From positions 1-64,000 of the forward strand of contig NZ_CP021650.1 in the NCBI RefSeq assembly GCF_002176815.1: a DNA stretch of 64,000 bases, in the 5' to 3' direction. The notes beneath the pieces are model-generated. The model worked only from the letters and a program-made list of their open reading frames with translations. It had not been told where the DNA came from and searched no databases. Within the stretch, counting starts at the first letter, position 1. Every line of letters starts with the position of its first letter. Position numbers and translations under genes: made by a program. Below are positions 24,651 to 33,549 of the stretch, piece after piece. Source of the stretch: Acidovorax sp. T1. GTDB taxonomy: Bacteria > Pseudomonadota > Gammaproteobacteria > Burkholderiales > Burkholderiaceae_C.

Positions 24651-25871
24651 TCACCGCTTGCAATGCACCAGGTCGTCGTTCACCCACGCACTTTCGACCA
24701 GGCCGTTTTCGCGCAGCTCGTCGCACGCTTCGCCTACCTGCTCGCGCCACTTCTTCGGCCGGGTGGAATCCGAGCCGCACATCAGCCGGAACGTCTCCAG
24801 CTTAAGCGGGTACGGCTCCTTGTGGGTGGCGAAGTAGTCGAACATGCGCCGCGCGGTGGGCGACAGCTTGCGGTACTTCTCCCACACGAATTTCGTGTAG
24901 TGGTCGCCGGCGAACAGCACCACGATTTCGGCGTCGATCTCGACCTGGCAGCGCGACGTGCGCTTGCCGCGATCCAGGACGCGGAAGCGCCGGATCAGCG
25001 ACACCGATTCGAGCCGGCCGATGCGTTGGGATGAGAACTGCATGGCCGACGCCTGGAGCCGCGTCAGGCATTCCTCGGCCCTTGTGTAGTACCGACCGTT
25101 GATTGACCAGTCCAAGTCCTGGCAAAGCTCGTAGAACGTGAAGGAAACCGGCTCTCCGAGCGCGGTGCGCTTCGCGTACTCCAGCACCTGGGCGAATACC
25201 AGCTCGTCGTCGTCGGCGCGCAGTTCGATCCCGGTGTAGGTGATCTCCACGTCTTTGTTGACGTGGTAGATCGACTGGCCTTGCAGCGCGGCGCGCGGCA
25301 CCTTCTTGTTGCGGACGGTGAAGATCGCCGACCGCCCGAAGTCGTTGGGCAGTGCCCGCATGTGATCCGGCCAGGGAGCCAGGTCGAACAGCGAGAGCTG
25401 CATGTCCTTGATCTGCTGCTTCGTGTGCTTGAGCAAGGCCGTCTGCTTGGCCTCGCTGACCTTCTCGGCCAGCTCACCGCCGGCCGTTCGCTTCTTGGTC
25501 GCCATCGCACTACTCCGTTTGTCCTGGGCCAGCGCGCCGATCTGCTCGGCCATCTTGTTCACGGCGGTGCGCGGTTCGGGCGGCAGGCCCATCGTGCGCG
25601 CAAGCTCGGCCGATTCCTGCGCCATGCGCTCGGATCGCTCGACGGCGGCACTTGCCGGCGTCGGTAGCTTCGGCGGCAAAGCCGCCTCGTTGTCGCCGGC
25701 CGTGGCCGGCAGCTCGAAGAGGGAACCGGCGGGGCGGAAGGCCCCGCCGGCGCTGCCCGAGTCCCTGCGAGCGGCGGCGGTACGGGCGGCAAGGTCGGTG
25801 GCGTCGGCTTCGCTAAGCCCGCCCTCGATGAGCTTGCGCCTGTATTCCTGCTCGTTGAACTCGTTCTGCAT
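24651..25871 (-). CDS. trfA: TrfA replication initiator (TrfA1, TrfA2)
   Basis: Initiator that binds the oriV iterons and recruits host DnaB. The full form TrfA1 has 406 residues, equal to R751. An internal start MATKKRT at 25505 gives the 284-residue TrfA2, as in RK2 where both forms exist and differ in host use. The C-terminal two-thirds are winged-helix DNA-binding domains; a QLSLFDLA clamp-binding motif is near residue 158 of TrfA1. Lies 46 bp after ssb in one operon under KorA/KorB control. Confidence 0.96.
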   Translation of the reverse strand: MQNEFNEQEYRRKLIEGGLSEADATDLAARTAAARRDSGSAGGAFRPAGSLFELPATAGDNEAALPPKLPTPASAAVERSERMAQESAELARTMGLPPEPRTAVNKMAEQIGALAQDKRSSAMATKKRTAGGELAEKVSEAKQTALLKHTKQQIKDMQLSLFDLAPWPDHMRALPNDFGRSAIFTVRNKKVPRAALQGQSIYHVNKDVEITYTGIELRADDDELVFAQVLEYAKRTALGEPVSFTFYELCQDLDWSINGRYYTRAEECLTRLQASAMQFSSQRIGRLESVSLIRRFRVLDRGKRTSRCQVEIDAEIVVLFAGDHYTKFVWEKYRKLSPTARRMFDYFATHKEPYPLKLETFRLMCGSDSTRPKKWREQVGEACDELRENGLVESAWVNDDLVHCKR

Positions 25872-25893
25872 CTAATCTCCCTCCTAGCATACT

Positions 25894-25911
25894 GCCCGGC
25901 CGTGGCCGGGC
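25894..25911 (-). other. GC hairpin between ssb and trfA
   Basis: Perfect 8-bp arms GCCCGGCC/GGCCGGGC with a 2-base loop and no T-run, in the ssb-trfA gap. Confidence 0.5.
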
Positions 25912-25917
25912 CTGGCC

Positions 25918-26259
25918 TTACTGGCCGCCGCCTGGCGCTTTGGTGTCCAGGTATTCGATTTCCTCGGCGATGAAATCGAACCCGTATTCGGTCTTGCCGT
26001 CCTTCTCGTACTTCGTCGGCTCGATGCGGCCCTGGACGAACACCTTGGAGCCTTTGCCCAGGTACTTGCCCGCGTTCTCGGCCAGGCCGCCGAACGACTT
26101 GATGCGGAAGAAGTCCGTCTGCTCCTGCTTCGCACCGGCTGCGTTGCGCCACACGCGATTGACAGCCAGGTCGAAAACGGCGCGGGCGCTGTTTTCGCTA
26201 TGGCGAACGTCGGTATCGCGGGTAAGATTACCGATAAACTGGAACAGGTTGTGGCTCAT
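25918..26259 (-). CDS. ssb: Single-stranded DNA-binding protein
   Basis: 113-residue OB-fold SSB: MSHNLFQFIGNLTRDTDVR start, FDLAVNRVWRN, WVQ-type strand replaced by KVFVQGRIEPTKYEKDG. It lacks the long acidic C-terminal tail of chromosomal SSB, as expected for the IncP Ssb (also called P116). It supports plasmid replication and possibly early steps after transfer. First gene of the ssb-trfA operon; GGAGCATGACGA precedes the start. Confidence 0.94.
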   Translation of the reverse strand: MSHNLFQFIGNLTRDTDVRHSENSARAVFDLAVNRVWRNAAGAKQEQTDFFRIKSFGGLAENAGKYLGKGSKVFVQGRIEPTKYEKDGKTEYGFDFIAEEIEYLDTKAPGGGQ

Positions 26260-26291
26260 TCGTCATGCTCCTTTCGCTAATGGAGTCGTCA

Positions 26292-26336
26292 GTTTAGCTA
26301 AACCTGCGTCCGTGGTCAAGAACTTTAGCGGCTAAA
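26292..26336. promoter_or_regulatory. trfAp: Divergent trfA/trbA promoter region with KorA and KorB operators
   Basis: Leftward -35 TTGACC (26314-26319) and -10 TAGCTA (26295-26300). The perfect KorA operator (26292-26303) covers -10 and a perfect KorB operator (26324-26336) lies upstream. In RK2 the strong trfA promoter also occludes the divergent trbA promoter, and KorA acts as switch. Confidence 0.88.
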
Positions 26337-26372
26337 ATTTTCTGCCGCCCGCACCGAGAAGGCATACGGGCC

Positions 26373-26735
26373 TTGTACAACTACATCTTCTTCACGAACG
26401 TGCTCCGGCTGCTCGATGAGCGGCACATGACGAAAAAGGAGCTATCGGACAGGTCGGGGGTTTCGATCTCCTTCCTGTCCGATCTCACTACTGGCAAAGC
26501 CAACCCCTCCCTAAAGGTGATGGAGGACATTGCGCAGGCCCTTGAAACTCCCCTGCCGCTCCTGCTTGAATCGACCGACCTGGACAAAGAAGCCCTTGAC
26601 GCCCTGGCCGGCGGCAAGGCACCCCGAAGCCTGCCGCCAGGCTTCGAGCGCGTGGCGGCCGTGCTGCCAGAACACCAGGCGTTCATCGTCAAGAAGTGGG
26701 GCGAAGCGACAAGGAAGAAACTTAGAGGGAGTTGA
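26373..26735 (+). CDS. trbA: TrbA transfer-gene repressor
   Basis: 120-residue regulator of the tra and trb promoters. N-terminal Cro/CI-type helix-turn-helix (KKELSDRSGVSISFLSDLTTGK, residues about 20-41) and a C-terminal KorA-like dimerisation domain (LPPGFERVAAVLPEHQAFIVKKW). The reading frame starts at TTG (26373), which gives the N-terminus YNYIFFTNVLRLLDERHM known for IncP TrbA; an ATG at 26427 would remove 18 residues. Monocistronic, divergent from ssb-trfA. Confidence 0.93.
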   Translation: MYNYIFFTNVLRLLDERHMTKKELSDRSGVSISFLSDLTTGKANPSLKVMEDIAQALETPLPLLLESTDLDKEALDALAGGKAPRSLPPGFERVAAVLPEHQAFIVKKWGEATRKKLRGS

Positions 26736-27044
26736 CGCCAGGATGTGAGAAGGGAAGGGAAGCGGCGCGGAACTGAGCCACAAGAGCCAGCCAAGTTTTA
26801 GCCGCTAAAGCCCGCCGGGGTGGCTCAACCCCCGGACAACCCATAACGCAAACGCCACGGGTTCGGCGCGAGGGCGCACGGAGCATGCGCCGCGTTGTCG
26901 CCTCTTTCGCCCCTGCAATCCGCGATGCAACGTCGCGGCCGAAGTCACCCTTGTGCGCTTCGGTGTTGCGGTCGAAATTAGTTCGGTATATCGTATGAGC
27001 CTGTATAGAATGCGCGAAACGCAACGGCATACAGGGCATACGGA
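26736..27044 (+). promoter_or_regulatory. trbBp: trbA-trbB gap with trbB promoter and KorB operator
   Basis: 309-bp non-coding gap. A perfect KorB operator lies at 26798-26810. The AT-rich segment at about 26975-27010 (GAAATTAGTTCGGTATATCG ...) just before trbB is the likely trbB promoter and TrbA target, by analogy with RP4. No gene seen. Confidence 0.7.
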
Positions 27045-28007
27045 ATGACCGACCAGAAACCAGAACACAACAGCATCAAGGAACGGGCGAAGAAGAAGCT
27101 CGAACGCGACATGGGGCCGGAGCTGCTGGCCGCCCTCAACGATCCCAAGACCGTTGAAATCATGCTCAACGCGGACGGCAAGCTCTGGCTCGAACGCCTG
27201 GGCGAGCCGATGAAGTGCATCGGCACGCTGCGCGTCGCGCAGGCGCAAGCCATCATCGAAACCATCGCGGGCTACCACGGCAAGGAAGTCACGCGCTCCA
27301 AGCCGATCCTGGAAGGCGAGCTGCCCCTTGATGGCAGTCGCTTCGCCGGCCAGCTCCCGCCGGTTGTGCCCGCACCCACCTTCGCCATTCGGAAGAAGGC
27401 CGTCGCCATCTTCACGCTCGATCAGTACGTCGAACGCGGAATCATGACCGCGCCGCAGCGCGAGGCATTGATTGCAGCGGTGCGCGCGCACCGGAACATC
27501 CTTGTGATCGGCGGCACCGGCTCGGGCAAGACCACGCTGGTGAACGCGATCATCAACGAGATGGTGATTCAAGACCCGACCGAGCGGGTTTTCATCATCG
27601 AGGACACCGGCGAAATCCAGTGCGCCGCCGAGAACTACGTCCAGTACCACACCAGCATCGACGTGAACATGACGGCGCTGCTGAAAACCACCCTCCGCAT
27701 GCGCCCCGACCGAATCCTGGTCGGCGAGGTGCGCGGCCCCGAAGCCCTTGATCTGTTGATGGCCTGGAACACCGGGCACGAAGGAGGTGCTGCAACCCTG
27801 CACGCAAACAACGCCAAAGCTGGATTGGATCGGCTCGCCATGCTCATCAGCATGCACCCCGATTCCCCGAAACCCATTGAACCGCTTATCGGCGAGGCGG
27901 TTCACGTGGTTGTTCATATCGCCCGCGTCGAAGGCTCGCGGCGCATCCAGGAAATCTTGGAGGTTTCCGGGTTCGCCAACGGCCAGTACATCACCAAAAC
28001 CCTCTGA
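27045..28007 (+). CDS. trbB: TrbB type IV secretion ATPase (VirB11-like)
   Basis: Hexameric traffic ATPase that powers assembly of the mating pore, 320 residues. Walker A GGTGSGKTTL near 156-165, Asp box FIIEDTGEIQ near 185, Walker B region ILVGEVRGPEALDLL near 225, and His box GHEGGAATLHANN near 247. First gene of the trb operon; cytoplasmic or membrane-associated. Sixteen bp before trbC. Confidence 0.97.
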   Translation: MTDQKPEHNSIKERAKKKLERDMGPELLAALNDPKTVEIMLNADGKLWLERLGEPMKCIGTLRVAQAQAIIETIAGYHGKEVTRSKPILEGELPLDGSRFAGQLPPVVPAPTFAIRKKAVAIFTLDQYVERGIMTAPQREALIAAVRAHRNILVIGGTGSGKTTLVNAIINEMVIQDPTERVFIIEDTGEIQCAAENYVQYHTSIDVNMTALLKTTLRMRPDRILVGEVRGPEALDLLMAWNTGHEGGAATLHANNAKAGLDRLAMLISMHPDSPKPIEPLIGEAVHVVVHIARVEGSRRIQEILEVSGFANGQYITKTL

Positions 28008-28023
28008 CTAGGAGTTACGACCA

Positions 28024-28488
28024 ATGCAAGCAACCTTCCCGGCATTCCGCCTCAACCGCAACGCCCTGTTCTACATGGGCCTCTTCGCCCTCCTGGCGTT
28101 CTTCCTGCTGGCCCCCCAGCACGCATTCGCCTCCGAGGGCACCGGCGGCTCTCTGCCGTATGAGAGCTGGCTGACCAACCTCCGCAACTCCGTCACCGGC
28201 CCGGTGGCCTTCGCGCTGTCGATCATCGGCATCGTGGTCGCCGGCGGCATCCTGATCTTCGGCGGCGAACTCAACGGCTTCTTCCGCACGTTGATCTTCA
28301 TCGTCCTGGTCATGGCCCTGCTGGTCGGCGCGCAGAACATGATGAGCACGTTCTTCGGCCGTGGCGCGGAAATCGCCGCCCTGACCGATGGCGCGCTGCA
28401 CCAGGTCAAGGTCGCCGCGCTGGACGTGGCCGGCTTCCCCGGCGAAGCCGTCATGCGCTGGGCCGAGCGCGGCCACATCGCGGGGTAA
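28024..28488 (+). CDS. trbC: TrbC pilin precursor (VirB2-like)
   Basis: Prepilin of the conjugative pilus, 154 residues. Long signal sequence (about 1-36, [11 protein letters not shown] cleavage area), two hydrophobic helices (about 58-80 and 85-107) and a C-terminal part that is removed. In RP4 TraF trims the protein and makes a head-to-tail cyclic peptide. GAGTTACGACC precedes the start. Translationally close to trbD (3-bp gap). Confidence 0.95.
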   Translation: MQATFPAFRLNRNALFYMGLFALLAFFLLAPQHAFASEGTGGSLPYESWLTNLRNSVTGPVAFALSIIGIVVAGGILIFGGELNGFFRTLIFIVLVMALLVGAQNMMSTFFGRGAEIAALTDGALHQVKVAALDVAGFPGEAVMRWAERGHIAG

Positions 28489-28491
28489 GTC

Positions 28492-28803
28492 ATGGCTCTG
28501 CGCGCGATCCCCATCCGTAGGGCCGGCAACCGAGAAAACCTGTTCATGGGCGGGGATCGTGAGCTGGTGATGTTCTCGGGCCTGCTGGCCGGCGCGCTGA
28601 TTTTCAGCGCCCAAGAAGTGAGGGCAACGGTGTTCGGCATCGCCTTGTGGTTCGGCGCGCTCTTCGCGCTGCGCCTCATGGCGAAGGCCGATCCGAAGCT
28701 GCGACACGTGTACCTGCGGCACCGCCGGTACAAGCCGTACTACCCGGCTCGCAGCACGCCCTTCCGTGACAACACGCCGAGTCAAGGGAAGCAATACAAA
28801 TGA
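28492..28803 (+). CDS. trbD: TrbD (VirB3-like)
   Basis: 103-residue inner-membrane protein with two closely spaced hydrophobic segments (about 22-40 and 43-60), typical of VirB3. N-terminus MALRAIPIRRAGNRENLFMG carries the conserved basic entry motif. Assists the TrbE ATPase in pore assembly. Overlaps trbE by 4 bp. Confidence 0.94.
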   Translation: MALRAIPIRRAGNRENLFMGGDRELVMFSGLLAGALIFSAQEVRATVFGIALWFGALFALRLMAKADPKLRHVYLRHRRYKPYYPARSTPFRDNTPSQGKQYK

Positions 28804-31358
28804 TCGAAGCAATCGCAATTGCCATTGCTGTGCTCGGTGCGGTTCTGTTGCTCATCCTCTTTGCCCGCATCCGGGCTGTCGATGCCGAGCTGAAGCTCAA
28901 GAAGCATCGCGCCAAGGATGCCGGCCTGGCCGATCTGCTCAATTACGCCGCCGTGGTCGATGACGGCGTGATCGTGGGCAAGAACGGCTCCTTTATGGCC
29001 GCCTGGCTGTACAAGGGGGATGACAACGCCAGCAGCACCGAGGAACAGCGGGAAATGGTGTCGTTCCGCATCAACCAGGCCCTGGCGGGCCTGGGGAACG
29101 GCTGGATGGTGCATGTCGATGCTGTGCGTCGGCCTGCGCCGAACTACTCGGAGCGGGGCGTGTCATCGTTCCCCGACTCCGTTTCCTTCGCCATTGACGA
29201 GGAACGCCGGCGCTTGTTCGAGGGCCTGGGCGCGATGTTCGAGGGCTACTTTGTCCTGACCGTCACGTGGTTCCCGCCAGTGCTGGCCCAGCGCAAGTTT
29301 GTCGAACTCATGTTCGATGACGATGCGGTGGCTCCCGACCATACGGCGCGCACTACGGGCCTGATTGCGCAGTTCAAGCGCGAGATCACCAGCCTGGAAT
29401 CGCGCCTGTCCTCGGCGGTCAAGATGACGCGCCTGCGCGGCCAAAAAGTCGTGTCGGAAGAGGGCAGGGAAGTCACGCACGATGACTTCCTGAGCTGGTT
29501 GCAGTTCTGCGTGACGGGCCTCCATCACCCGGTCATGCTGCCCAGCAATCCGATGTACCTCGATGCGGTAATCGGCGGGCAAGAGCTGTGGGGCGGCGTC
29601 GTGCCCAAGATCGGGCGCAAGTTCATCCAGGTGGTCGCCATCGAAGGCTTCCCCTTGGAGTCAACGCCTGGGGTGCTCTCGGCCCTGGCCGAGCTGCCCA
29701 GCGAATACCGCTGGTCGAGCCGCTTCATCTTCATGGATCAGCACGAGTCCTTGAAGCACCTGGACAAGTTCCGCAAGAAGTGGAAGCAGAAGATTCGCGG
29801 CTTCTTCGATCAGGTGTTCAACACGAATACCGGCTCGATCAACCAGGACGCGGCCGCGATGGTCGGCGACGCCGAGGCGGCCATCGCCGAGGTCAACAGC
29901 GGCTTGGTGGCGGCCGGCTACTACACCAGCGTGGTCGTGCTGATGGACGAGGATCGGGAGCGCCTGGCGGCCTCCGCGCTCCTGGTCGAGAAGGCCGTCA
30001 ACCGCCTGGCCTTCGCGGCCCGTATCGAGACGATCAACACGCTCGATGCGTACCTGGGCAGCTTGCCCGGCCACGGCGTCGAGAACGTGCGCCGGCCGCT
30101 CATCAACACGATGAACCTGGCCGACCTGCTGCCGACAAGCTCGATCTGGACGGGCAGCGCCACGGCTCCGTGCCCGATGTACCCGCCGCTGTCGCCGGCG
30201 CTCATGCACTGCGTGACGGTGGGCGCTACGCCGTTCCGCCTGAACCTGCACGTGCGCGACCTGGGCCACACCTTCATGTTCGGCCCGACCGGCGCAGGCA
30301 AATCGACGCACCTGGGCATCATCGCCGCGCAGCTCCGTCGCTACGCCGGCATGTCGATCTACGCCTTCGACAAGGGCATGTCGATGTACCCACTCGCGGC
30401 CGGCATCCGCGCGGCCACGAAGGGCAAGAGCGGCCTGCATTTCACGGTGGCCGCCGACGATGACCGCCTGGCGTTCTGCCCGCTCCAGTTCCTCGAAACG
30501 AAGGGGGATAGGGCCTGGGCGATGGAGTGGATCGACACCATCCTGGCGTTGAACGGCGTCAACACCACGCCGGCGCAGCGCAACGAGATCGGCAACGCGA
30601 TCATGAGCATGCACGCCAGCGGCGCGCGCACGCTCTCCGAGTTCTCGGTGACGATTCAGGACGAGGCGATCCGCGAGGCCATCAAGCAGTACACGGTGGA
30701 CGGCTCGATGGGCCACCTGCTCGACGCCGAAGAGGACGGCCTGTCGCTGTCCGACTTCACGGTGTTCGAGATCGAAGAGCTGATGAACCTGGGCGAGAAG
30801 TTCGCGCTGCCGGTGCTGCTCTACCTGTTCCGCCGCATCGAGCGCGCACTGAAAGGCCAGCCCTCCGTCATCATCCTGGACGAAGCCTGGTTGATGCTGG
30901 GCCACCCCGCGTTCCGCGCCAAGATCAGGGAATGGCTCAAGGTGCTGCGCAAGGCCAACTGCCTTGTGCTGATGGCGACGCAAAGCCTCTCCGACGCGGC
31001 CAACTCGGGCATCTTGGACGTGATCGTGGAATCGACCGCGACCAAGATTTTCCTGCCCAACGTCTACGCCAGGGATGAGGACACATCGGCGCTCTATCGC
31101 CGTATGGGCCTCAACGCGCGTCAGATCGAAATCCTGGCGACTGCCATTCCGAAGCGTCAGTACTACTACGTCTCGGAGAACGGCCGCCGTCTCTATGACC
31201 TTGCCCTGGGGCCGATGGCCCTGGCCTTCGTCGGTGCGTCCGACAAGGAATCGGTCGCCACCATCAAGAGCCTCGAAGCCAAGTTCGGCCACGAATGGGT
31301 GCATGAGTGGCTGGCCGGCCGTGGGCTGAATCTCAACGACTACCTGGAGGCCGCATGA
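28800..31358 (+). CDS. trbE: TrbE mating-pore ATPase (VirB4-like)
   Basis: Large VirB4/CagE ATPase of 852 residues, energising pilus and channel assembly. An N-terminal hydrophobic segment (residues 3-22) is followed by the VirB4 domain. Walker A GPTGAGKSTH is near 497-505 and Walker B VIILDEAWLMLG near 690; the ATQSL motif follows near 727. Overlaps trbD and trbF by 4 bp, so it is tightly coupled. Confidence 0.97.
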   Translation: MIEAIAIAIAVLGAVLLLILFARIRAVDAELKLKKHRAKDAGLADLLNYAAVVDDGVIVGKNGSFMAAWLYKGDDNASSTEEQREMVSFRINQALAGLGNGWMVHVDAVRRPAPNYSERGVSSFPDSVSFAIDEERRRLFEGLGAMFEGYFVLTVTWFPPVLAQRKFVELMFDDDAVAPDHTARTTGLIAQFKREITSLESRLSSAVKMTRLRGQKVVSEEGREVTHDDFLSWLQFCVTGLHHPVMLPSNPMYLDAVIGGQELWGGVVPKIGRKFIQVVAIEGFPLESTPGVLSALAELPSEYRWSSRFIFMDQHESLKHLDKFRKKWKQKIRGFFDQVFNTNTGSINQDAAAMVGDAEAAIAEVNSGLVAAGYYTSVVVLMDEDRERLAASALLVEKAVNRLAFAARIETINTLDAYLGSLPGHGVENVRRPLINTMNLADLLPTSSIWTGSATAPCPMYPPLSPALMHCVTVGATPFRLNLHVRDLGHTFMFGPTGAGKSTHLGIIAAQLRRYAGMSIYAFDKGMSMYPLAAGIRAATKGKSGLHFTVAADDDRLAFCPLQFLETKGDRAWAMEWIDTILALNGVNTTPAQRNEIGNAIMSMHASGARTLSEFSVTIQDEAIREAIKQYTVDGSMGHLLDAEEDGLSLSDFTVFEIEELMNLGEKFALPVLLYLFRRIERALKGQPSVIILDEAWLMLGHPAFRAKIREWLKVLRKANCLVLMATQSLSDAANSGILDVIVESTATKIFLPNVYARDEDTSALYRRMGLNARQIEILATAIPKRQYYYVSENGRRLYDLALGPMALAFVGASDKESVATIKSLEAKFGHEWVHEWLAGRGLNLNDYLEAA

Positions 31359-32137
31359 GCATCGCCGACACCCTCAAGGGCTTGATCTTCAAGAAGCCCG
31401 CCAACTCCGCCGAGCCGCGCGATCCGCGCCGCTCGAAGGAACCGCTCGCCGGCGGCCGCCGTGCGGGCGAGGCCGAGAACCCCTACCTGGCCGCGCGCCG
31501 CACCTGGAACGATCACGTGGGCGGCGTCGTCTCGCAGCGCCAAACCTGGCAGGTGATCGGCATCCTGTCGCTGTTGATCGCGCTGGCCGGCGTGGGTGGC
31601 GTGATCCACATCGGCAGCCAGTCGAAGTTCATCCCCTACGTGGTCGAGGTGGACAAGCTGGGCCAGACGGTGGCCGCCGGCCCGGTGCAGGCCGCAGGGA
31701 AGGCCGATCCGCGTGTCATCCACGCCGCCGTTGCGGACTGGATGAGCTGCGCGCGCATGGTGTCGCCTGACGTGGCCTTGCAGCGCAAGTGCGTGTTCAA
31801 GGCGTACTCGATGCTCGCCCCCAACGATCCGGCGACGCCAAAGATGAACGAGTGGTTGAACGGCACGCCCGATTCCAGCCCGTTCAAGCGCGCCGAGAAG
31901 GAAATGGTCAGCGTCGAGATCAAGACCGTCATCCCGCAAACGCCCGACACCTGGCAAGTCGAGTGGGTGGAAACCACGCGCGACCGCCAAGGCACGCTGA
32001 AAGGTCAGCCCGTCACCTGGCGCGCGCTCGTGACTACCTACATCGCCGAGGTCACGCCCAACACCACCGATGAGCAACTGCGGAACAACCCGTTGAGCAT
32101 CTACGTGCGTGATTACTCCTGGTCCCGCATCCAATGA
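31355..32137 (+). CDS. trbF: TrbF (VirB8-like)
   Basis: 260-residue bitopic inner-membrane protein. Short cytoplasmic N-terminus, one membrane segment (about 65-88, IGILSLLIALAGVGGVIHIG) and a periplasmic NTF2-like VirB8 domain (FIPYVVEVDKLGQ...). Scaffold of the mating channel. Start ATG at 31355 overlaps the trbE stop; an upstream frame start exists but is inside trbE. Confidence 0.95.
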   Translation: MSIADTLKGLIFKKPANSAEPRDPRRSKEPLAGGRRAGEAENPYLAARRTWNDHVGGVVSQRQTWQVIGILSLLIALAGVGGVIHIGSQSKFIPYVVEVDKLGQTVAAGPVQAAGKADPRVIHAAVADWMSCARMVSPDVALQRKCVFKAYSMLAPNDPATPKMNEWLNGTPDSSPFKRAEKEMVSVEIKTVIPQTPDTWQVEWVETTRDRQGTLKGQPVTWRALVTTYIAEVTPNTTDEQLRNNPLSIYVRDYSWSRIQ

Positions 32138-32154
32138 ATTCGAGGTCATCCACC

Positions 32155-33054
32155 ATGAAGAAAACCCTCTCCGCTTTGATCGTGGGCGCTGCTGTGGCGG
32201 TGCCCTCCCTGGCTCTGGCCGCCCCTGGCGACGACATTGCCGACAAGTATTTCAACAAGACCAACCCGACGCTGACCGCTCAAGAGCGCGCGGCGCTCGC
32301 CATCGCCAAACGGTGGGAAGCGGGGTCGGCGACCGGCATCAAGCCGGTGGCCGGCTCGGGCGGTGCCATCAAGTTCGTGTACGGCGCGCAGCAGCCGAGC
32401 ATCGTTTGCGCGGTGCTCCAGGTGTGCGACGTGGCCTTGCAGCCCGGCGAACAAGTGAACTCGATCAACCTGGGCGACACGGCCAGGTGGACGGTGGAAC
32501 CGGCCATCACCGGCAGCGGCGCGACCGAGGTTCAGCACCTCATCATCAAGCCGATGGACGTGGGCCTCGAAACCAGCCTGGTTGTGACCACGAACCGCCG
32601 CAGCTACCACTTCCGCCTGCGCTCGCATCGCACCGAGTACATGCCGCAAGTCTCGTTCACGTACCCCGAGGAAGCGCAAGCCAAGTGGGACGCGATCCAG
32701 CGCCGCGAGAAGCAGGAACGCACCGACAACACCCTGCCGGCGACGGGCGAGTACCTGGGCGATCTCTCGTTCGACTATGAGCTGTCCGGGTCGGCGAGCT
32801 GGAAGCCTGTGCGCGTCTACAACGATGGCCGCAAGACCATCATCGAAATGCCCGGCACGATGCAGCAGACCGAAGCGCCGACGCTCCTGGTCGTGCGCAA
32901 AGAGGGCGGCTTGTTCACCGACGACGAAACGGTGCTGGTCAATTACCGCGTGCAGGGCAATCGCTACATCGTGGACACGGTGTTTGACCGCGCGATCCTG
33001 ATTGCCGGTGTTGGCAGTAGCCAAGACCGCGTGACCATCAGCCGGAGGAAGTGA
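32155..33054 (+). CDS. trbG: TrbG (VirB9-like)
   Basis: 299-residue periplasmic/outer-membrane core-complex protein with a signal peptide (MKKTLSALIVGAAVAVPSLALAAPGDD). VirB9/CagX domain features: RRSYHFRLRS and the C-terminal RVYNDGRKTIIEMP. Start at MKKTL (32155) gives the signal peptide; the frame is open to 32134 with another ATG. Partner of TrbH and TrbI in the outer core. Overlaps trbH start region. Confidence 0.94.
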   Translation: MKKTLSALIVGAAVAVPSLALAAPGDDIADKYFNKTNPTLTAQERAALAIAKRWEAGSATGIKPVAGSGGAIKFVYGAQQPSIVCAVLQVCDVALQPGEQVNSINLGDTARWTVEPAITGSGATEVQHLIIKPMDVGLETSLVVTTNRRSYHFRLRSHRTEYMPQVSFTYPEEAQAKWDAIQRREKQERTDNTLPATGEYLGDLSFDYELSGSASWKPVRVYNDGRKTIIEMPGTMQQTEAPTLLVVRKEGGLFTDDETVLVNYRVQGNRYIVDTVFDRAILIAGVGSSQDRVTISRRK

Positions 33055-33056
33055 CC

Positions 33057-33545
33057 ATGCGCAAGATCGTCTCTCTCGCGCTGCTCGCCCTCGCCCTGGG
33101 CCTCGGCGGCTGCGCAACCACCAGCCAGTACGGCAACTTCGTCCAGTCGGCCGCGCTCGATCAGCAGAAGCTCGCCACCGACGCGGTGCAGCAGCTCGCC
33201 ACGCTGTACGCGCCGGCGCGCACGCGCCTGGAGCTGCAACAGCCGACGCCCGATCCGTTCGGCCAGGCGCTCGTCAAGTCGCTGCGCGACAAGGGCTATG
33301 CCCTCCTGGAGTACGCCCCGGCCGGCGCTTCCACGCAGGCCCCGGCCTCGGCGGCATCGCAGGCGAGCGCACCGGCCACCACGGCCGCGTCGGGCGGCCT
33401 GCCGTTGCGCTACGTGCTCGACCAGGCTGGCGACTCGAACCTGTACCGCCTGACCTTGATGGTCGGCAATCAATCCATCACCCGCCCTTACCTGGCGCAA
33501 AACGGCACGTTCGCGCCGGCCGGGTACTGGGTGCGCAAGGAGTGA
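33057..33545 (+). CDS. trbH: TrbH lipoprotein (VirB7-like role)
   Basis: 162-residue lipoprotein: signal MRKIVSLALLALALGLGGC with the lipobox LGGC, so Cys19 would be lipidated. Ala/Ser/Thr-rich linker at about 90-115, and a small C-terminal beta domain (LPLRYVLDQAGDSNLYRLTL). Start ATG at 33057 has GGAGGAA seven bases upstream; the GTG at 33051 is less likely. Outer-membrane anchor of the core complex. Confidence 0.93.
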   Translation: MRKIVSLALLALALGLGGCATTSQYGNFVQSAALDQQKLATDAVQQLATLYAPARTRLELQQPTPDPFGQALVKSLRDKGYALLEYAPAGASTQAPASAASQASAPATTAASGGLPLRYVLDQAGDSNLYRLTLMVGNQSITRPYLAQNGTFAPAGYWVRKE

Positions 33546-33549
33546 CGCC

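Noticed and set aside
29661..31304. 547-codon frame opposite trbE
   Set aside because: Antisense shadow; the + strand has the VirB4 Walker motifs in the right order.
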